Counted from the first letter of the stretch, positions 16,750 to 26,490 are shown. The stretch is 48,234 nt of DNA from Proteobacteria bacterium CG1_02_64_396 (GCA_001872725.1 MNWR01000092.1:1-48234); one strand, 5' to 3'. Numbers and translations are program-made. The notes: generated from the sequence alone by a model not told the origin.

Positions 16750-17613
16750 ATGCCTTTAGAAGCAACCGACAACTGGCTCGACCAAGCCGCCATGCGCCAG
16801 GCTTTTTCGAAGGCGGCCCCCCGCTACGAGGCTGCCGCCACCTTTCAGGCGGCGGTCGGGGCGGAGCTGGTGCAACAACTTGAGGTGATCCGCCGTTTTC
16901 AGCCCCGCCGCATCCTCGATTTGGGTTGCGGCCCCGGCAACGTGGGGCGCTTGGTCGCCAAGATGTACCCCAAGGCCGAGGTGGTGATGGCCGACATCGC
17001 CGAGGGGATGGTGGTGCAGGCCAGAAGCCACAAGCGCTGGTTGGCCAAACAACGTTTCGCCTGCGCCGACGCTCAATTGCTCCCCTTTGCGGGGCGCAGC
17101 TTCGATCTGGTGATTTCGAACCTGGCCTTGCAATGGTGTCCCGATCTGCCGCTCGCCCTGAAAGAGATTCACCGGGTGCTCGCCGGCGGCGGACTGCTGC
17201 TGGCCACCACCATGGGGGAGCGCACCCTCGAAGAGCTGCGCACCGCCGCCGCCCAGGCCGACCAAACCCTGGGGCACAATCCCGCCCCCCACACCTCCCC
17301 CTTCATCGACCTGCACCATTTCGGCGACCTGGTTTCGGTGAGTGGCTTTCGTCAGCCGGTGGCCGACTCCGACCGCTACCCCCGCCGTTTTGCCACCCTG
17401 CGCGATCTGATGGGGGAGCTCAAAGCCATCGGCGCCCACAACGCCGACCGCCGCCGCCGCCGCGGCTTGAATACCCGCCGCTGGCTGGAGGCGCTCGAAT
17501 CCCATTACCCTCGCCGCGACGAGCAGGGAATCGTCGCTACCTTCGAGGTGCTGTCGGTACTGGGTTGGAAGGAGGAGGCGAGTATTGGGGGGATTCCGGT
17601 GGCGGGGGGATGA
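16750..17613 (+). CDS. bioC: Malonyl-[acyl-carrier-protein] O-methyltransferase BioC
   Basis: 287 residues. BioC methylates malonyl-ACP so that fatty acid synthesis can build the pimeloyl chain of biotin. The typical start is present: MRQAFSKAAPRYEAAATFQA. Motif I is RRILDLGCGPGNVGRLV. DLVISNLALQWCPDLPLALK matches the BioC-specific NLALQW stretch, and the C-terminal region (YPRRFATLRDLMGELKAIGA, plus an Arg-rich loop before LNTRRWLEALE) matches the BioC insert. No other bio gene is adjacent, but birA and the biotin enzyme pyruvate carboxylase lie in this window. A strong terminator follows 14 bp later. Confidence 0.82.
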   Translation: MPLEATDNWLDQAAMRQAFSKAAPRYEAAATFQAAVGAELVQQLEVIRRFQPRRILDLGCGPGNVGRLVAKMYPKAEVVMADIAEGMVVQARSHKRWLAKQRFACADAQLLPFAGRSFDLVISNLALQWCPDLPLALKEIHRVLAGGGLLLATTMGERTLEELRTAAAQADQTLGHNPAPHTSPFIDLHHFGDLVSVSGFRQPVADSDRYPRRFATLRDLMGELKAIGAHNADRRRRRGLNTRRWLEALESHYPRRDEQGIVATFEVLSVLGWKEEASIGGIPVAGG

Positions 17614-17627
17614 GTCCTCCATCGGGC

Positions 17628-17683
17628 GCAGTCCCAAAAACAAAAAGGCCGGGGAGACCCGGCCTTTTTGTTTTTGGGACTGC
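17628..17683. terminator. Bidirectional intrinsic terminator with 26-bp perfect arms
   Basis: Arms at 17628-17653 and 17658-17683 are exact reverse complements around the loop GAGA. The stem contains GGCCGGG/CCCGGCC flanked by an A-run on one side and a T-run on the other, so it can end transcription in both directions. It separates bioC (plus) from ridA (minus) and would end the long rimP-to-ridA unit. Confidence 0.92.
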
Positions 17684-17698
17684 GCGACCTCGAAGGTT

Positions 17699-18082
17699 TT
17701 ACCCCCGCATCGCTACCATCTCAATCTCGACCTGCGCCCCCAGAGGGAGCGCCGCCACCTGCACGGTGGACCTGGCCGGGCGGTGATCGCCCAGGGCGGA
17801 TGCGTAAGCGGCGTTGACGACCGCGAAGTGAGCCAGATCGGTAACGAAGATGGTCGATTTGACCACGGCGGTGAAATCGAGCCCCGCTGCCGTCAGCACC
17901 GCCCGCAGGTTGGCCATCGCCCGCTCGGTTTGGGCTACCACGTCCCCCTCGATCATCTTGCCGGTGGCCGGATCCAGGGCGATTTGCCCCGAGGTGTAGA
18001 GCAGATTCCCGGCCCAACGGGCTTGAACATAAGGGCCGACCGCCTGGGGGGCATGAGGGGTGGCGACGATGGTTTCACTCAT
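17699..18082 (-). CDS. ridA: RidA family reactive-intermediate deaminase
   Basis: 127 residues of the RidA/YjgF/UK114 family, which hydrolyses reactive enamine/imine intermediates such as 2-aminoacrylate. Visible family features are TPHAPQAVGPYVQARWAGNL at the start, LYTSGQIALDPATG, QTERAMANLRAVLTAAGLDF, and the C-terminal ARSTVQVAALPLGAQVEIEM, which contains the substrate-binding arginine. The ATG at 18082 lies within the end of spoT (8-bp overlap) with AGGAG upstream, so the two are translationally coupled. The rpoZ-spoT-ridA order is common in proteobacteria. It is the last gene of the long operon. Confidence 0.92.
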   Translation of the reverse strand: MSETIVATPHAPQAVGPYVQARWAGNLLYTSGQIALDPATGKMIEGDVVAQTERAMANLRAVLTAAGLDFTAVVKSTIFVTDLAHFAVVNAAYASALGDHRPARSTVQVAALPLGAQVEIEMVAMRG

Positions 18083-20306
18083 GGGTACTCTCCTGGATGG
18101 CGGATTGACTGGGCGATTCCAAACCACTTTTGTAAGCCTCGGCGGCGACCAGATCGTTTTGACGGTCTGGGTCCTCCTCCTCTTGCTCCTTAAACAAACG
18201 ACCGATCTCCTGCACCCCCTCCAGGTAACGCAGGCGGGCGGTGAGCTCCTCGATTTGACCGGCGTCGTGCACCTGAACCGAGAAAATCAACTCGGCAATA
18301 CGCCCCACCCGATTGACGGTGCGCGATTCGCGGATGTTGATCCCCAACTCGGCCACCGCGTTGGTGATCGAGGCGAGCATGCCGGGTCGGTCCTGGGCGA
18401 CCAGGTGCATCCGGGCGGTGTAGACCTCCTCCCCCTTGGGGGCCCAGTTGACCTCAAGGCAGTGCACGGTGGGATCGCTCAACGCCCGCACCCGCGGGCA
18501 TTCGCGGTGGTGGATCTCGACCACCAGCCGCCCCTCCTGAATCAACCCCACCAAGGGATCCCCATGGACCGGCATGCAGCAGGTCCCCAGGCGAATCAAG
18601 GCTCCATCCATGCGGGCGATCCCCAAGGGGCGGCGCACCCCCCGCTCCTTGCGGTGGGGCCACCCCTTTTCTTTGATGAGGGGGACCAAGGCATCGAGGG
18701 GGGTGACCCTTTGCAGACCGACCCGATGGCAGAGTTCGTCGACCGAAAAGCGCCAGTGGTCGCTGAGGATCTTGGACTCCTCCTCGGTCAGTTCGTCCAG
18801 GGTGTGATCGAAGCGGTGCAAGACCTGATCGAGCAATACCCGACCAATCTCGATGGCCTCCTCGTGCTCCTGCTTGCGAAACCAATAGAGGATGGCGCTG
18901 CGCGCCCGCGCCGAGACGACAAAGCGCAGCCAGCGCCGCTGCGGCTTGGCTCGGGGACCGGTGAGGATCTCGATCTGGTCGCCGCTGCTAAGTACCGTAT
19001 CGAGGGGGAAGAAGCGACCGTTAATCTTGGCCCCAACGCAGGCGTGGCCCAGGTCGGTGTGGATGGCATAGGCCAGATCGACCGGGGTGGCGCCGCGCGG
19101 CAGGCTGCGCACCTCACCCTTGGGGGTGAAGACGTAGGTCTCGCCGGGGAATAGGTCGACCCGCACATGCTCGACGAACTCCTCGCTGCTCAGCGAGGTT
19201 TGCTGAAACTCCAGCAGCTGGCGAATCACCTTGTAGCCCTGGTTGACCCCATCCTGGGTCACCCCCGCCACATCTTTGTAAAGCCAGTGACTGGCCACCC
19301 CGAATTCGGCCACCCGATGCATGTCGCGCGAGCGAATTTGAATCTCGGCCTGATTGCCCAGCGGTCCGATCACTGCGGTGTGCAGCGATTGGTAGCCGTT
19401 GGGTTTGGGCAGGGCGATGTAGTCTTTGAAGCGGCCCGGAATCGGTTTGAAGGTCGTGTGGACGATCCCCAAGGCCCGGTAGCAGTCCTCCACCGAATCG
19501 ACCAGCACCCGGTAGCCATAGATGTCGTGAATCGCTTGGAGGGTCATCCCCTTGTCGATCATCTTGCGGTAGATCGAATAAATCGTTTTGGTCCGTCCCG
19601 CCACCGCCGCACCGATCCCGGTGTCGTTGATCTTCTTTGAAATGATGGCGGTGACCTTGGCGATGACCTCTTCCCGCTCGGTCCGGTTGCGACCCAGGCT
19701 CTCGGCGATGCGCTGGTACTCCACCGGATTGAGGTGTTTAAAAGCCAGATCTTCGAGTTCGGAGGCGATGCGGGTCAGCCCCAGACGACGGGCGATGGGG
19801 GCGTACAGATCGAGGGTTTCGCGGCTGTTGCGGATGCGCGCCTCTTCGGAGAGGTGCTCCAAGGTGCGCATGTTATGCAGGCGGTCGAGCAGCTTGATGA
19901 TGATGACCCGGATGTCCCGGCCCATCGCCATCAGAATCTTGCGGAAGTTCTCGGCCTGCTCCGCCTCGCGGGTCGAGAAGGCCAGCTGAGTCTTGGAGAT
20001 CTTGGTGACCCCGGCGACCAAAAAGGCAACATCGGCGCCGAAGCTCTGCTCGATCTCCTCGCTGGTCAGACCGGTGTCCTCCACCGTGTCGTGGAGCAGA
20101 CCCGCCGCGATGGTGTCGACGTCCATATGGAGGTCGGCCAGCATCGAGGCAACCTCCAGCGGGTGAATCAGATAGGGCTCGCCGGAGCGGCGCATTTGGC
20201 CGCCATGGCTGCTGGCCATGAGTACATAGGCCTGCTGCACCGGAGCCAGGTCGGCTTTGGGCTGGTAAGCCTCGATCTTTTCAAGCAATTCGTTGGCGCG
20301 AATCAT
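18075..20306 (-). CDS. spoT: Bifunctional (p)ppGpp synthetase/hydrolase SpoT/RelA
   Basis: 743 residues, the normal size for a long RSH enzyme. The N-terminal HD hydrolase domain has GEPYLIHPLEVASMLADLHM and AAGLLHDTVEDTGLT, with the metal residues intact. The synthetase domain has GRTKTIYSIYRKM, DIYGYRVLVDSVEDCYRALG and RFKDYIALPKPNGYQSLHTA. The TGS domain has VFTPKGEVRSLPRGATPVDL, and the C-terminal ACT domain has RPGMLASITNAVAELGINIR. A CCMP zinc-finger-type segment (LGTCCMPVHGDPLVG) lies before ACT. The hydrolase residues are complete, so this is a bifunctional enzyme controlling the stringent response. It follows rpoZ by 127 bp and overlaps ridA. Confidence 0.95.
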   Translation of the reverse strand: MIRANELLEKIEAYQPKADLAPVQQAYVLMASSHGGQMRRSGEPYLIHPLEVASMLADLHMDVDTIAAGLLHDTVEDTGLTSEEIEQSFGADVAFLVAGVTKISKTQLAFSTREAEQAENFRKILMAMGRDIRVIIIKLLDRLHNMRTLEHLSEEARIRNSRETLDLYAPIARRLGLTRIASELEDLAFKHLNPVEYQRIAESLGRNRTEREEVIAKVTAIISKKINDTGIGAAVAGRTKTIYSIYRKMIDKGMTLQAIHDIYGYRVLVDSVEDCYRALGIVHTTFKPIPGRFKDYIALPKPNGYQSLHTAVIGPLGNQAEIQIRSRDMHRVAEFGVASHWLYKDVAGVTQDGVNQGYKVIRQLLEFQQTSLSSEEFVEHVRVDLFPGETYVFTPKGEVRSLPRGATPVDLAYAIHTDLGHACVGAKINGRFFPLDTVLSSGDQIEILTGPRAKPQRRWLRFVVSARARSAILYWFRKQEHEEAIEIGRVLLDQVLHRFDHTLDELTEEESKILSDHWRFSVDELCHRVGLQRVTPLDALVPLIKEKGWPHRKERGVRRPLGIARMDGALIRLGTCCMPVHGDPLVGLIQEGRLVVEIHHRECPRVRALSDPTVHCLEVNWAPKGEEVYTARMHLVAQDRPGMLASITNAVAELGINIRESRTVNRVGRIAELIFSVQVHDAGQIEELTARLRYLEGVQEIGRLFKEQEEEDPDRQNDLVAAEAYKSGLESPSQSAIQESTHE

Positions 20307-20433
20307 GATGCGGACCGTCTCAAGCTGATCGGCTCAAACCCAGGGCCGAAGACCGCGCCCCACCCCCACGTTGCATCCCGATGGGCCGCCCGGCCCGAAA
20401 CCATGGCTCGGATTCGGACCGGGCCGCACGGGA

Positions 20434-20790
20434 TCACTCGGCGTCGTTGTCAGCCTCGGCGGGGGCGCCACCACTGAACAGGCTTTCGGCCTTCTCAAGG
20501 GCAGTCGCCTCGCGGGGCGCGCTGCTCACCGCCTTGCCGCTCATCGCACCGCGACCGGAATCCATCGGCGAGGTGCGGGGACGGGGGGGCGGGGTCAACC
20601 ACAGCCTTTCTTTATCGAGCTTGCCGGTGGCGATCTCTTTCAGGCTGAGCACGGTCGATTTGTGATGCTGACGGGGGGCAACCGGATCGGCGCCACGCAG
20701 CAACTGCCGCGCCCGCGCCGAGGACTCCAGCACCAGATGGAAGCGGTTGGGCTCATGGACCAAGCAGTCTTCAACGGTAATACGGGCCAT
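20434..20790 (-). CDS. rpoZ: DNA-directed RNA polymerase omega subunit
   Basis: 118 residues. MARITVEDCLVHEPNRFHLV is the conserved start of omega, and SSARARQLLRGADPV is the core helix that clamps the beta-prime C-terminus. KSTVLSLKEIATGKLD covers the usual KPTVVALREI region. The Pro/Ser/Ala-rich tail after residue 65 is longer than in many omegas and low in complexity. GAGGAGAA precedes the ATG. It sits 63 bp after truB and 127 bp before spoT, fitting the usual rpoZ-spoT pairing through which omega and ppGpp act together on polymerase. gmk, often upstream, is absent here. Confidence 0.92.
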   Translation of the reverse strand: MARITVEDCLVHEPNRFHLVLESSARARQLLRGADPVAPRQHHKSTVLSLKEIATGKLDKERLWLTPPPRPRTSPMDSGRGAMSGKAVSSAPREATALEKAESLFSGGAPAEADNDAE

Positions 20791-20853
20791 TTCGATTCTC
20801 CTCGAACAACGCAGTGCCGTGCCCCAAAAGGGACGGAAACCCCAACTTCTCGG

Positions 20854-21762
20854 TTATGAATTCAGTAAAAACAAACGTTTGGGCTGAACAGCGCCCTCTT
20901 GGGCCCAGGCGATCCCCAGCAACCGGTCGGGGCCGAACACCGCCACCTGACCGGTAACGCCCCCCCCTACCACCCCGGCGATTTTTATCCCCTGGGTAAA
21001 GCGGGCCGTCTGAGCGCCATCCAGGGTACACGAAGGAAGAAGGGCGAGCAGTCTGGCCACCGGCAAAACCGCTGCTGCCCTGGCCTCAACCCCCAGCGCC
21101 TCAAGTTGGTCGAGGGTGATCGCATCGGCCACATCGAAGGGGCCGGTGCGCAGACGGCGCAGCGCCGTCAAATGCCCCACCGTTTCCAGGCGCTTCGCCA
21201 ACGTCTCACCCAGACTGCGGATGTAGGTCCCCTTCGAAACCTCGGCGGTCAACTCGATGCGGCCGGGGGCGATCCAGCGGCATTCCAACGATGCAACCTC
21301 GATCTCCACCGGGGTCAGCGCCACCTCGATCCCCTGTCGGGCCAGATCGTAAGCCCGCTTTCCATCAACTTTCTTGGCCGAATATACGGGAGGGGTCTGC
21401 ATCTGCCGCCCCAATAGGGTGCTGCAGGCCTGCTCTACCAACCCTTGATTCAGCTCGGGGACCACACCCCGTTCGACCTCTTGCCCCTCGGCGTCGCCAC
21501 TGTCGGTCGCCACCCCCAATTGCAGGGTCGCGGCGTAGACCTTGTGGGCGTCGCTGAGCAGCGCCGCCGCTTTGGTCCCCTCCCCCAACACCACTGGCAA
21601 AAGCCCCGTGGCCATCGGATCGAGGGTGCCGGTGTGTCCGGCTCGCCGCTGCCCGGTCAGTCGTCCCACCGCGCTGACCACGTCGCGGCTGGTTTTGCCC
21701 GAGGGTTTGTCGATCAGGATGACGCCGTGCAGGGGGGAGTCGCTTTTGCGCCGACGCCCCAT
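20854..21762 (-). CDS. truB: tRNA pseudouridine(55) synthase TruB
   Basis: 302 residues. TruB converts U55 of tRNA to pseudouridine in the T loop. The catalytic motif GHTGTLDPMATGLLPV contains the nucleophilic aspartate; HGVILIDKPSGKTS precedes it, and PPVYSAKKVDGKRAYDLAR and VSKGTYIRSLGETLAK are the other conserved blocks. A PUA-like C-terminal region ends the protein. I take the ATG at 21762 because it overlaps the upstream nrnA stop as TGATG and begins just before the conserved region; in-frame codons back to 21933 encode unconserved sequence. rpsO, which often follows truB, is replaced here by rpoZ. Confidence 0.94.
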   Translation of the reverse strand: MGRRRKSDSPLHGVILIDKPSGKTSRDVVSAVGRLTGQRRAGHTGTLDPMATGLLPVVLGEGTKAAALLSDAHKVYAATLQLGVATDSGDAEGQEVERGVVPELNQGLVEQACSTLLGRQMQTPPVYSAKKVDGKRAYDLARQGIEVALTPVEIEVASLECRWIAPGRIELTAEVSKGTYIRSLGETLAKRLETVGHLTALRRLRTGPFDVADAITLDQLEALGVEARAAAVLPVARLLALLPSCTLDGAQTARFTQGIKIAGVVGGGVTGQVAVFGPDRLLGIAWAQEGAVQPKRLFLLNS

Positions 21763-22790
21763 CAATGCCCGCCTTGGGTCGCCTCGACCAGCGCCTGTTC
21801 CAGCTTTTCGAGCCAGCGTTCGGCGTTGCCCACGATGTTGAAGCCCGCAGCGAAAGGGTGTCCGCCGCCGTCGAAGTTTTCGGCCACTTTGGAAACATCG
21901 GCCCGGCGCTTGGCACGCAGGCTGACCTTCCACCGTCCCGGCTCCTCTTCACGGGCCAGGGCGGCGACCTCGACGGTGTCGATGCGGCGCATCAGGTCAA
22001 TCAACCCCTCGACGTCGTCTTTGGTGGTACCGGTTTTGACAAACATATCGAAGGGGATCAGCGCCATCGCCACCTGCTGGGTCGCCCCCACCAACCGGGT
22101 GTGGGCCAGCACGTCGCCGGTCAGCGCCATTTTGCCCTGGGAGGCGGTCTCGAAGACCTCCAGCGCCACCGGCCAAGGCTCGACCCCCAGGTCGACCAGA
22201 TGGGCGGCGATGCGGAAGGTGCGGGCGGTGGTGTTGGTGTATTTGAAGCTGCCGGTATCGGTGGTAATCGAGGTGTAGAGCCCCAGTGCCGATTCTCGTT
22301 TCAGGGGGGCGCGCAGCGCTTGCAGCAGGTCGTAGACGATCTCCCCCACCGCGCAGGCCTCGGGCAACACCAAATTCAGATCGCCGAACCGTTCGTTGGT
22401 CACGTGATGGTCGATGTTGACGACACTGCTGGCCCGATCGCGCAGATGCCAGGCGTCCCCCAGGCGGTCGCTGTCGCCACAATCGACCACCACCATCACG
22501 TCGACCTGATCGGGCAGATCGCCGCAACCCTGGATCCCCAACCGCTGCCAATCCGGCAGGAAACGGTACATGGCGGGGACCGGTTCGGCGTTGACCACCC
22601 AGACCTTTTTACCCATCGCCTCTAGAGCGTGGAGCAGGCCGATCTCGCTGCCCAGACCGTCGCCATCGGGACCAACGTGGGTGGCCAGCATCAGGGTTTT
22701 GGCCCGGCGCAGCCGCTCGACCACCGCATCGAAGGCGGCGCGGGTATCGGGGCAAGCGGGCAGAGGGAGAATCTTGGCGACGGCGTTCAC
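21762..22790 (-). CDS. nrnA: DHH/DHHA1 phosphoesterase, NrnA-like oligoribonuclease
   Basis: 342 residues. The DHH domain shows THVGPDGDGLGSEIGL, VVVDCGDSDRLG and the signature NIDHHVTNERFG; the DHHA1 domain ends with FDGGGHPFAAGFNI. NrnA-like enzymes degrade nanoRNAs and 3'-phosphoadenosine 5'-phosphate. Metal-binding aspartates and histidines are present. The start codon is GTG in a GTGA overlap with the rbfA stop, and its stop overlaps truB as TGATG. The rbfA-nrnA-truB order is widespread outside the enteric bacteria. Whether nanoRNA or pAp is the main substrate here cannot be told. Confidence 0.9.
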   Translation of the reverse strand: MNAVAKILPLPACPDTRAAFDAVVERLRRAKTLMLATHVGPDGDGLGSEIGLLHALEAMGKKVWVVNAEPVPAMYRFLPDWQRLGIQGCGDLPDQVDVMVVVDCGDSDRLGDAWHLRDRASSVVNIDHHVTNERFGDLNLVLPEACAVGEIVYDLLQALRAPLKRESALGLYTSITTDTGSFKYTNTTARTFRIAAHLVDLGVEPWPVALEVFETASQGKMALTGDVLAHTRLVGATQQVAMALIPFDMFVKTGTTKDDVEGLIDLMRRIDTVEVAALAREEEPGRWKVSLRAKRRADVSKVAENFDGGGHPFAAGFNIVGNAERWLEKLEQALVEATQGGH

Positions 22791-23149
22791 AGGTTCCTCA
22801 AAAGCTCGTCGATCCGCGATCCCTGCTCGAAGGACTCATCCACTAAAAAGCGCAGTTCGGGGGCGCGGCGCAGTTCAAGCTCATGGGCCAGACGGCGTTG
22901 AATGTACCCGGCGGCATGGCCCAGCGCCTTGCGCTGTTCGGCCAACACCCCCTGATCGCGCTCCCCCAACACGATGAAGTAGATCGTGGCGACCTGAAGA
23001 TCGCGGCTGACCTCAACCCCGGAAATGACAATTTGCTTCAACCTGGGGTCTTTCAATTCACCTTTGAGCACCATGGAAGCCACCGAGTCTCGGATGGCCG
23101 CCTCAATGCGTCGCGCACGGGGGAAAGCCCGTTTAACCGGTCGTTTCAT
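22787..23149 (-). CDS. rbfA: Ribosome-binding factor A
   Basis: 120 residues, the normal size. RbfA is a KH-fold assembly factor for the 16S 5' end in the 30S subunit. Conserved stretches are RARRIEAAIRDSVASMVLKG, LKDPRLKQIVISGVEVSRDL, QVATIYFIVLG, and RRAPELRFLVDESFEQGSRI, the last being the characteristic PEL.F..D.S...G.RI pattern. It is joined to both neighbours by four-base overlaps: ATGA with the DUF503 gene and GTGA with nrnA. Confidence 0.94.
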   Translation of the reverse strand: MKRPVKRAFPRARRIEAAIRDSVASMVLKGELKDPRLKQIVISGVEVSRDLQVATIYFIVLGERDQGVLAEQRKALGHAAGYIQRRLAHELELRRAPELRFLVDESFEQGSRIDELLRNL

Positions 23150-23469
23150 CGCTCCTCCAAGGCCACGTCGAGCAATGCCAACCGGGGATCCCGAGACAGA
23201 TCGTCGACAAACAGCGACAGACGGTCCTTCAGGCCCGAGCCGGGACGACCGACGGCGGCAAATGCCAACTCGGCCCGCTGCCAGCGATCCCCCTTGCTAA
23301 GGTCGGCGGCGGCAAAACCAGCTTTGGCGGCCCGTTCCACGATGGGATGGACCAGCGCCCGACGCCCCTTGAGCGACTGGGCCTCAGGCAAATGAAGGGA
23401 CACCACGGCGACCCAAACATCGGCGTCGAGGGTCCCTTCAGGTAGGTTGTCGATCCGCGAAAAAGGCAA
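23146..23469 (-). CDS. DUF503 (YlxP-like) protein
   Basis: 107 residues between infB and rbfA, where ylxP/DUF503 genes commonly lie. The family pattern is visible as VWVAVVSLHLPEAQSLKGRR, followed by DRWQRAELAFAAVG and a C-terminal helix. About 15 extra residues precede the usual start and several common positions differ, so it is a divergent member. YlxP-type proteins are linked to ribosome assembly or ribosome binding, but the exact role is unsettled. It starts 13 bp after the infB stop and overlaps rbfA as ATGA. Confidence 0.78.
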   Translation of the reverse strand: MPFSRIDNLPEGTLDADVWVAVVSLHLPEAQSLKGRRALVHPIVERAAKAGFAAADLSKGDRWQRAELAFAAVGRPGSGLKDRLSLFVDDLSRDPRLALLDVALEER

Positions 23470-23482
23470 TCAGGGCGGTCTC

Positions 23483-26353
23483 TTACAGATCGGCCACGGT
23501 GGCAGCGGTCTCCTCGACCACGTAGCACTCGATCACATCCCCGACCCGTAGGTCGTTGTAGTTCTCGATGCCGATACCGCACTCGTAACTCTCGCGCACC
23601 TCTTTGACGTCGTCCTTGAAACGGCGCAGCGAGAAGAGCTTGCCTTCGTAGACCACCACGTCGTCGCGCAGCACCCGGATTCCGGCATTGCGTTGCACGA
23701 CCCCCTTGGTGACGTAGGAGCCGGCGATGGTCCCCATCTTGGGCACCTGGAAGAGATCGCGCACCTCGGCGTAACCGATAATCCGCTCCTTCTTGATGGG
23801 GGCCAGCAGCCCCGACATCGCCTCGCGGATCTCATTAACCGCATCGTAAATGATGCTGTAGTAGCGAACGTCGACCCCTTCGCGGTCGATCACCGGCTGC
23901 ACCTTGGGATTCACCCGGGTGTTGAAGCCGATGATGATGCCGTTCGAGGCAGCCGCCAGCAGGGCGTCCGATTCGACGATGCCGCCGACACCCGAGTGGA
24001 TGACCTTGACCTTGACCTTGTCGGTCGAAAGTTTCTCGAAGGCATCGCGCAGCGCCTCCACCGAACCCTGGACGTCGGCCTTGACGATGAGGCTGAGGTC
24101 GACCGCACCCCCCTCCTGCACCTGGGAGAAGATGTCTTCCAAAGAGGCGTGGACCTTCTTGGAAAGCTGGATCTCTTTGTACTTGCCCTGGCGGAAGTTG
24201 GCGACCTCGCGGGCTTTGCGCTCCGACTCGACCACGATGAATTCGTCGCCGGCGTGGGGCACACCCGACAAACCGGTCACCTCGACCGGGTGGGCCGGGG
24301 TGGCGCTGAGTACATCTTTGCCATGTTCGTCGATCATGGTGCGCACGCGACCGTACTCGCGTCCCATGACGTAGAAATCGCCCGGTTTAAGGGTGCCGCG
24401 CTCCACCAAAATGGTGGCCACGGCGCCGCGACCCCGGTCGAGCCGCGCCTCGATGACCACACCACGGGCCGGACCGGTGGGGTTGGCCTTAAGGTCAAGC
24501 ACGTCGGATTGCAGCAACACCCCCTCAAGCAAGGCGTCGATGTTCATCCGTTGTTTGGCCGAAACCTGGACAAACATGGTGTCGCCACCCCACTCCTCGG
24601 AAACCAGACCGTTGTCGGCCAGTTGCTGGGTCACCTTCTCGGGGTTGGCGCCCGGTTTGTCCATCTTGTTGACCGCCACCACGATGGGAACCTCGGCGGC
24701 CCGAGCATGGTGGATCGCCTCAACCGTCTGGGGCATGACCCCGTCGTCGGCCGCCACCACCAGGATCACCACGTCGGTGACCTTGGCGCCGCGGGCACGC
24801 ATCGAGGTGAAAGCCTCGTGACCGGGGGTATCGAGGAAGGTGATCTGACGACCATCCTCAAGGTGCACAACGTAGGCGCCGATGTGCTGGGTGATGCCGC
24901 CCGCCTCGCGGGAGGCGACGTCGGCCGAGCGGATGGCGTCGAGCAAGCTGGTTTTGCCGTGATCGACGTGGCCCATGACGGTGACCACCGGGGGACGGGT
25001 TTCGAGGTCCTCTTCGCGGTCCTCGGCAAGCCCCAGCTCTTCTTCGACCAAACTGTCGAGCACCATGACCGCTTTGTGGCCCATCTCTTCGACCACGATC
25101 TGAGCGGTCTCGGCGTCGAGGGTCTGATTGATGGTGACCATGGTCCCCATCATGAACAGCTGCTTGACCACATCGCCCGCCTTGACCCCCATCCGCTTGG
25201 CCAACTCGGACACGGTGATCGCCTCCGGAATCTTGACCTCACGGGCAATCACTTGGGTCGCAATGGGGGCAGCAACCTTCTTGCGCCCGGCCAAACCACG
25301 CCCACCCACCTCGTCGCGGAAACGGTCCTTTTCTTTGCGTCCCTTTTTGCGGCGACTGCGGTCGTCGGTCGGGGCGCCGCCGGGGGCTGCCGGTTGGGTC
25401 GCACCGGGAGCGGCAGGGGCGGCGGTCCGTTCGGGACGGGGGGGACGATCGGCCGTCGGCTGCTTGCCGGGACGGGAACGGCTCTCCGGCTCGGCCTTCT
25501 TGGCGGGCTCGGGCTTAGGGGCCGCTTTTTTGATCAGTTTGGGACGGAAGATCCCCAGGGTCGGCCCCAAATTGGGGGCGCTGGCCTCGGCATCGGCTTT
25601 GGCTTTGGCCTTCTCGGCCTGACTCGGAGCGGCGGGGACGGCGGCACCCTTTGCCCCGGTCTCGACCGGCGCTTTCTTCTCGTCTTTTTTGTCTTTGCCC
25701 TTGTTGGCGGGCTTGGGCTGTTCCTTGGGCTTCTCGGCCACGGATGCCACTTTCTTGGCCTCGGCAACCTTGGGCGCAACCGCTTGGGGCTCCACCACGG
25801 GGGTCTTCTCGACGGGGGCGACCACCTCGGATTCGGGTCCGGACACGGGAGGTGCAACCTCGACCGGCGCCTCGGGCTGACCCTGGACAACCTCGGGGGC
25901 TGCCGGGGTGGCCTCAACCTTGGTTTCGACCGTAGGCTCGACCGGCGCTGCCTCCACCACCGAGGCGGTTGGGACCGGTGCTGGGGTCACGACCTCGTCG
26001 ATCGGCTCCTCACCCTTCGCCTCGTGTTTGGCATCTTCGGGGCGGACGAAGGTGCGCTTTTTGCGGACCTCGACCTGAACCGAGCGGGAGCGACCCCCCG
26101 CCAGACTCTGGCGGATTTCGTCGCTACGCACCTTGCGTTTTAGGGTGATCTTGGTCGGCGCTGCCACATCGCCGCCAGCCTCGGGACGCCCCTCCTCTTG
26201 GCGCAACAAGGCCAGAAGGCGGTGCTTGTCCTCATCGCTCACCAGGGAGGTCTCGTCGTCCACATCGACTTCAGCTCGCTTGAGCTGGCGCAGCAGACGT
26301 TCGCTGTCCATCCCCAGTTGCCGTGCCAGATCGCTGACCCGCACGTGACTCAT
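23483..26353 (-). CDS. infB: Translation initiation factor IF-2
   Basis: 956-residue GTPase that places initiator fMet-tRNA on the 30S subunit. The N-terminus has an IF2N module ([20 protein letters not shown]), an IF2-associated segment [13 protein letters not shown], and a long Ala/Pro/Glu/Lys-rich linker (about 100-370). A second IF2N module follows ([20 protein letters not shown]). The G domain has [27 protein letters not shown] and NKMDKPG, followed by domains II-IV. I chose the ATG at 26353 because GGAGG is eight bases upstream. A 137-bp gap with three small dyads separates it from ylxR. Confidence 0.96.
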   Translation of the reverse strand: MSHVRVSDLARQLGMDSERLLRQLKRAEVDVDDETSLVSDEDKHRLLALLRQEEGRPEAGGDVAAPTKITLKRKVRSDEIRQSLAGGRSRSVQVEVRKKRTFVRPEDAKHEAKGEEPIDEVVTPAPVPTASVVEAAPVEPTVETKVEATPAAPEVVQGQPEAPVEVAPPVSGPESEVVAPVEKTPVVEPQAVAPKVAEAKKVASVAEKPKEQPKPANKGKDKKDEKKAPVETGAKGAAVPAAPSQAEKAKAKADAEASAPNLGPTLGIFRPKLIKKAAPKPEPAKKAEPESRSRPGKQPTADRPPRPERTAAPAAPGATQPAAPGGAPTDDRSRRKKGRKEKDRFRDEVGGRGLAGRKKVAAPIATQVIAREVKIPEAITVSELAKRMGVKAGDVVKQLFMMGTMVTINQTLDAETAQIVVEEMGHKAVMVLDSLVEEELGLAEDREEDLETRPPVVTVMGHVDHGKTSLLDAIRSADVASREAGGITQHIGAYVVHLEDGRQITFLDTPGHEAFTSMRARGAKVTDVVILVVAADDGVMPQTVEAIHHARAAEVPIVVAVNKMDKPGANPEKVTQQLADNGLVSEEWGGDTMFVQVSAKQRMNIDALLEGVLLQSDVLDLKANPTGPARGVVIEARLDRGRGAVATILVERGTLKPGDFYVMGREYGRVRTMIDEHGKDVLSATPAHPVEVTGLSGVPHAGDEFIVVESERKAREVANFRQGKYKEIQLSKKVHASLEDIFSQVQEGGAVDLSLIVKADVQGSVEALRDAFEKLSTDKVKVKVIHSGVGGIVESDALLAAASNGIIIGFNTRVNPKVQPVIDREGVDVRYYSIIYDAVNEIREAMSGLLAPIKKERIIGYAEVRDLFQVPKMGTIAGSYVTKGVVQRNAGIRVLRDDVVVYEGKLFSLRRFKDDVKEVRESYECGIGIENYNDLRVGDVIECYVVEETAATVADL

Positions 26354-26401
26354 GTGACGCCTCCAAACCAAGTTCCACTAAACACAATAGATATGCCGAT
26401 C

Positions 26402-26456
26402 GCCGGACCGGCTGTCCACCCCTTGGGGGTGAACCGACGGGGTCCCACCCGGGACC
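26402..26456 (-). promoter_or_regulatory. Cluster of three small dyads in the infB leader
   Basis: Between ylxR and infB are GCCGGACCGGC (26402-26412), CACCCCTTGGGGGTG (26417-26431) and GGTCCCACCCGGGACC (26441-26456). Together they could form three consecutive RNA hairpins in the leader of infB. There is no T-run, so none is an intrinsic terminator. A role in mRNA processing or translational control is possible but unproven. Confidence 0.35.
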
Positions 26457-26490
26457 ACCGATGATCCAACGAAACCAATGCCGCGCCGTC

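Noticed and set aside
23693-26143. 816-codon plus-strand open frame antisense to infB
   Set aside because: Low-complexity, His/Gly/Leu-rich product typical of antisense frames of GC-rich genes. infB on the other strand has every expected motif.
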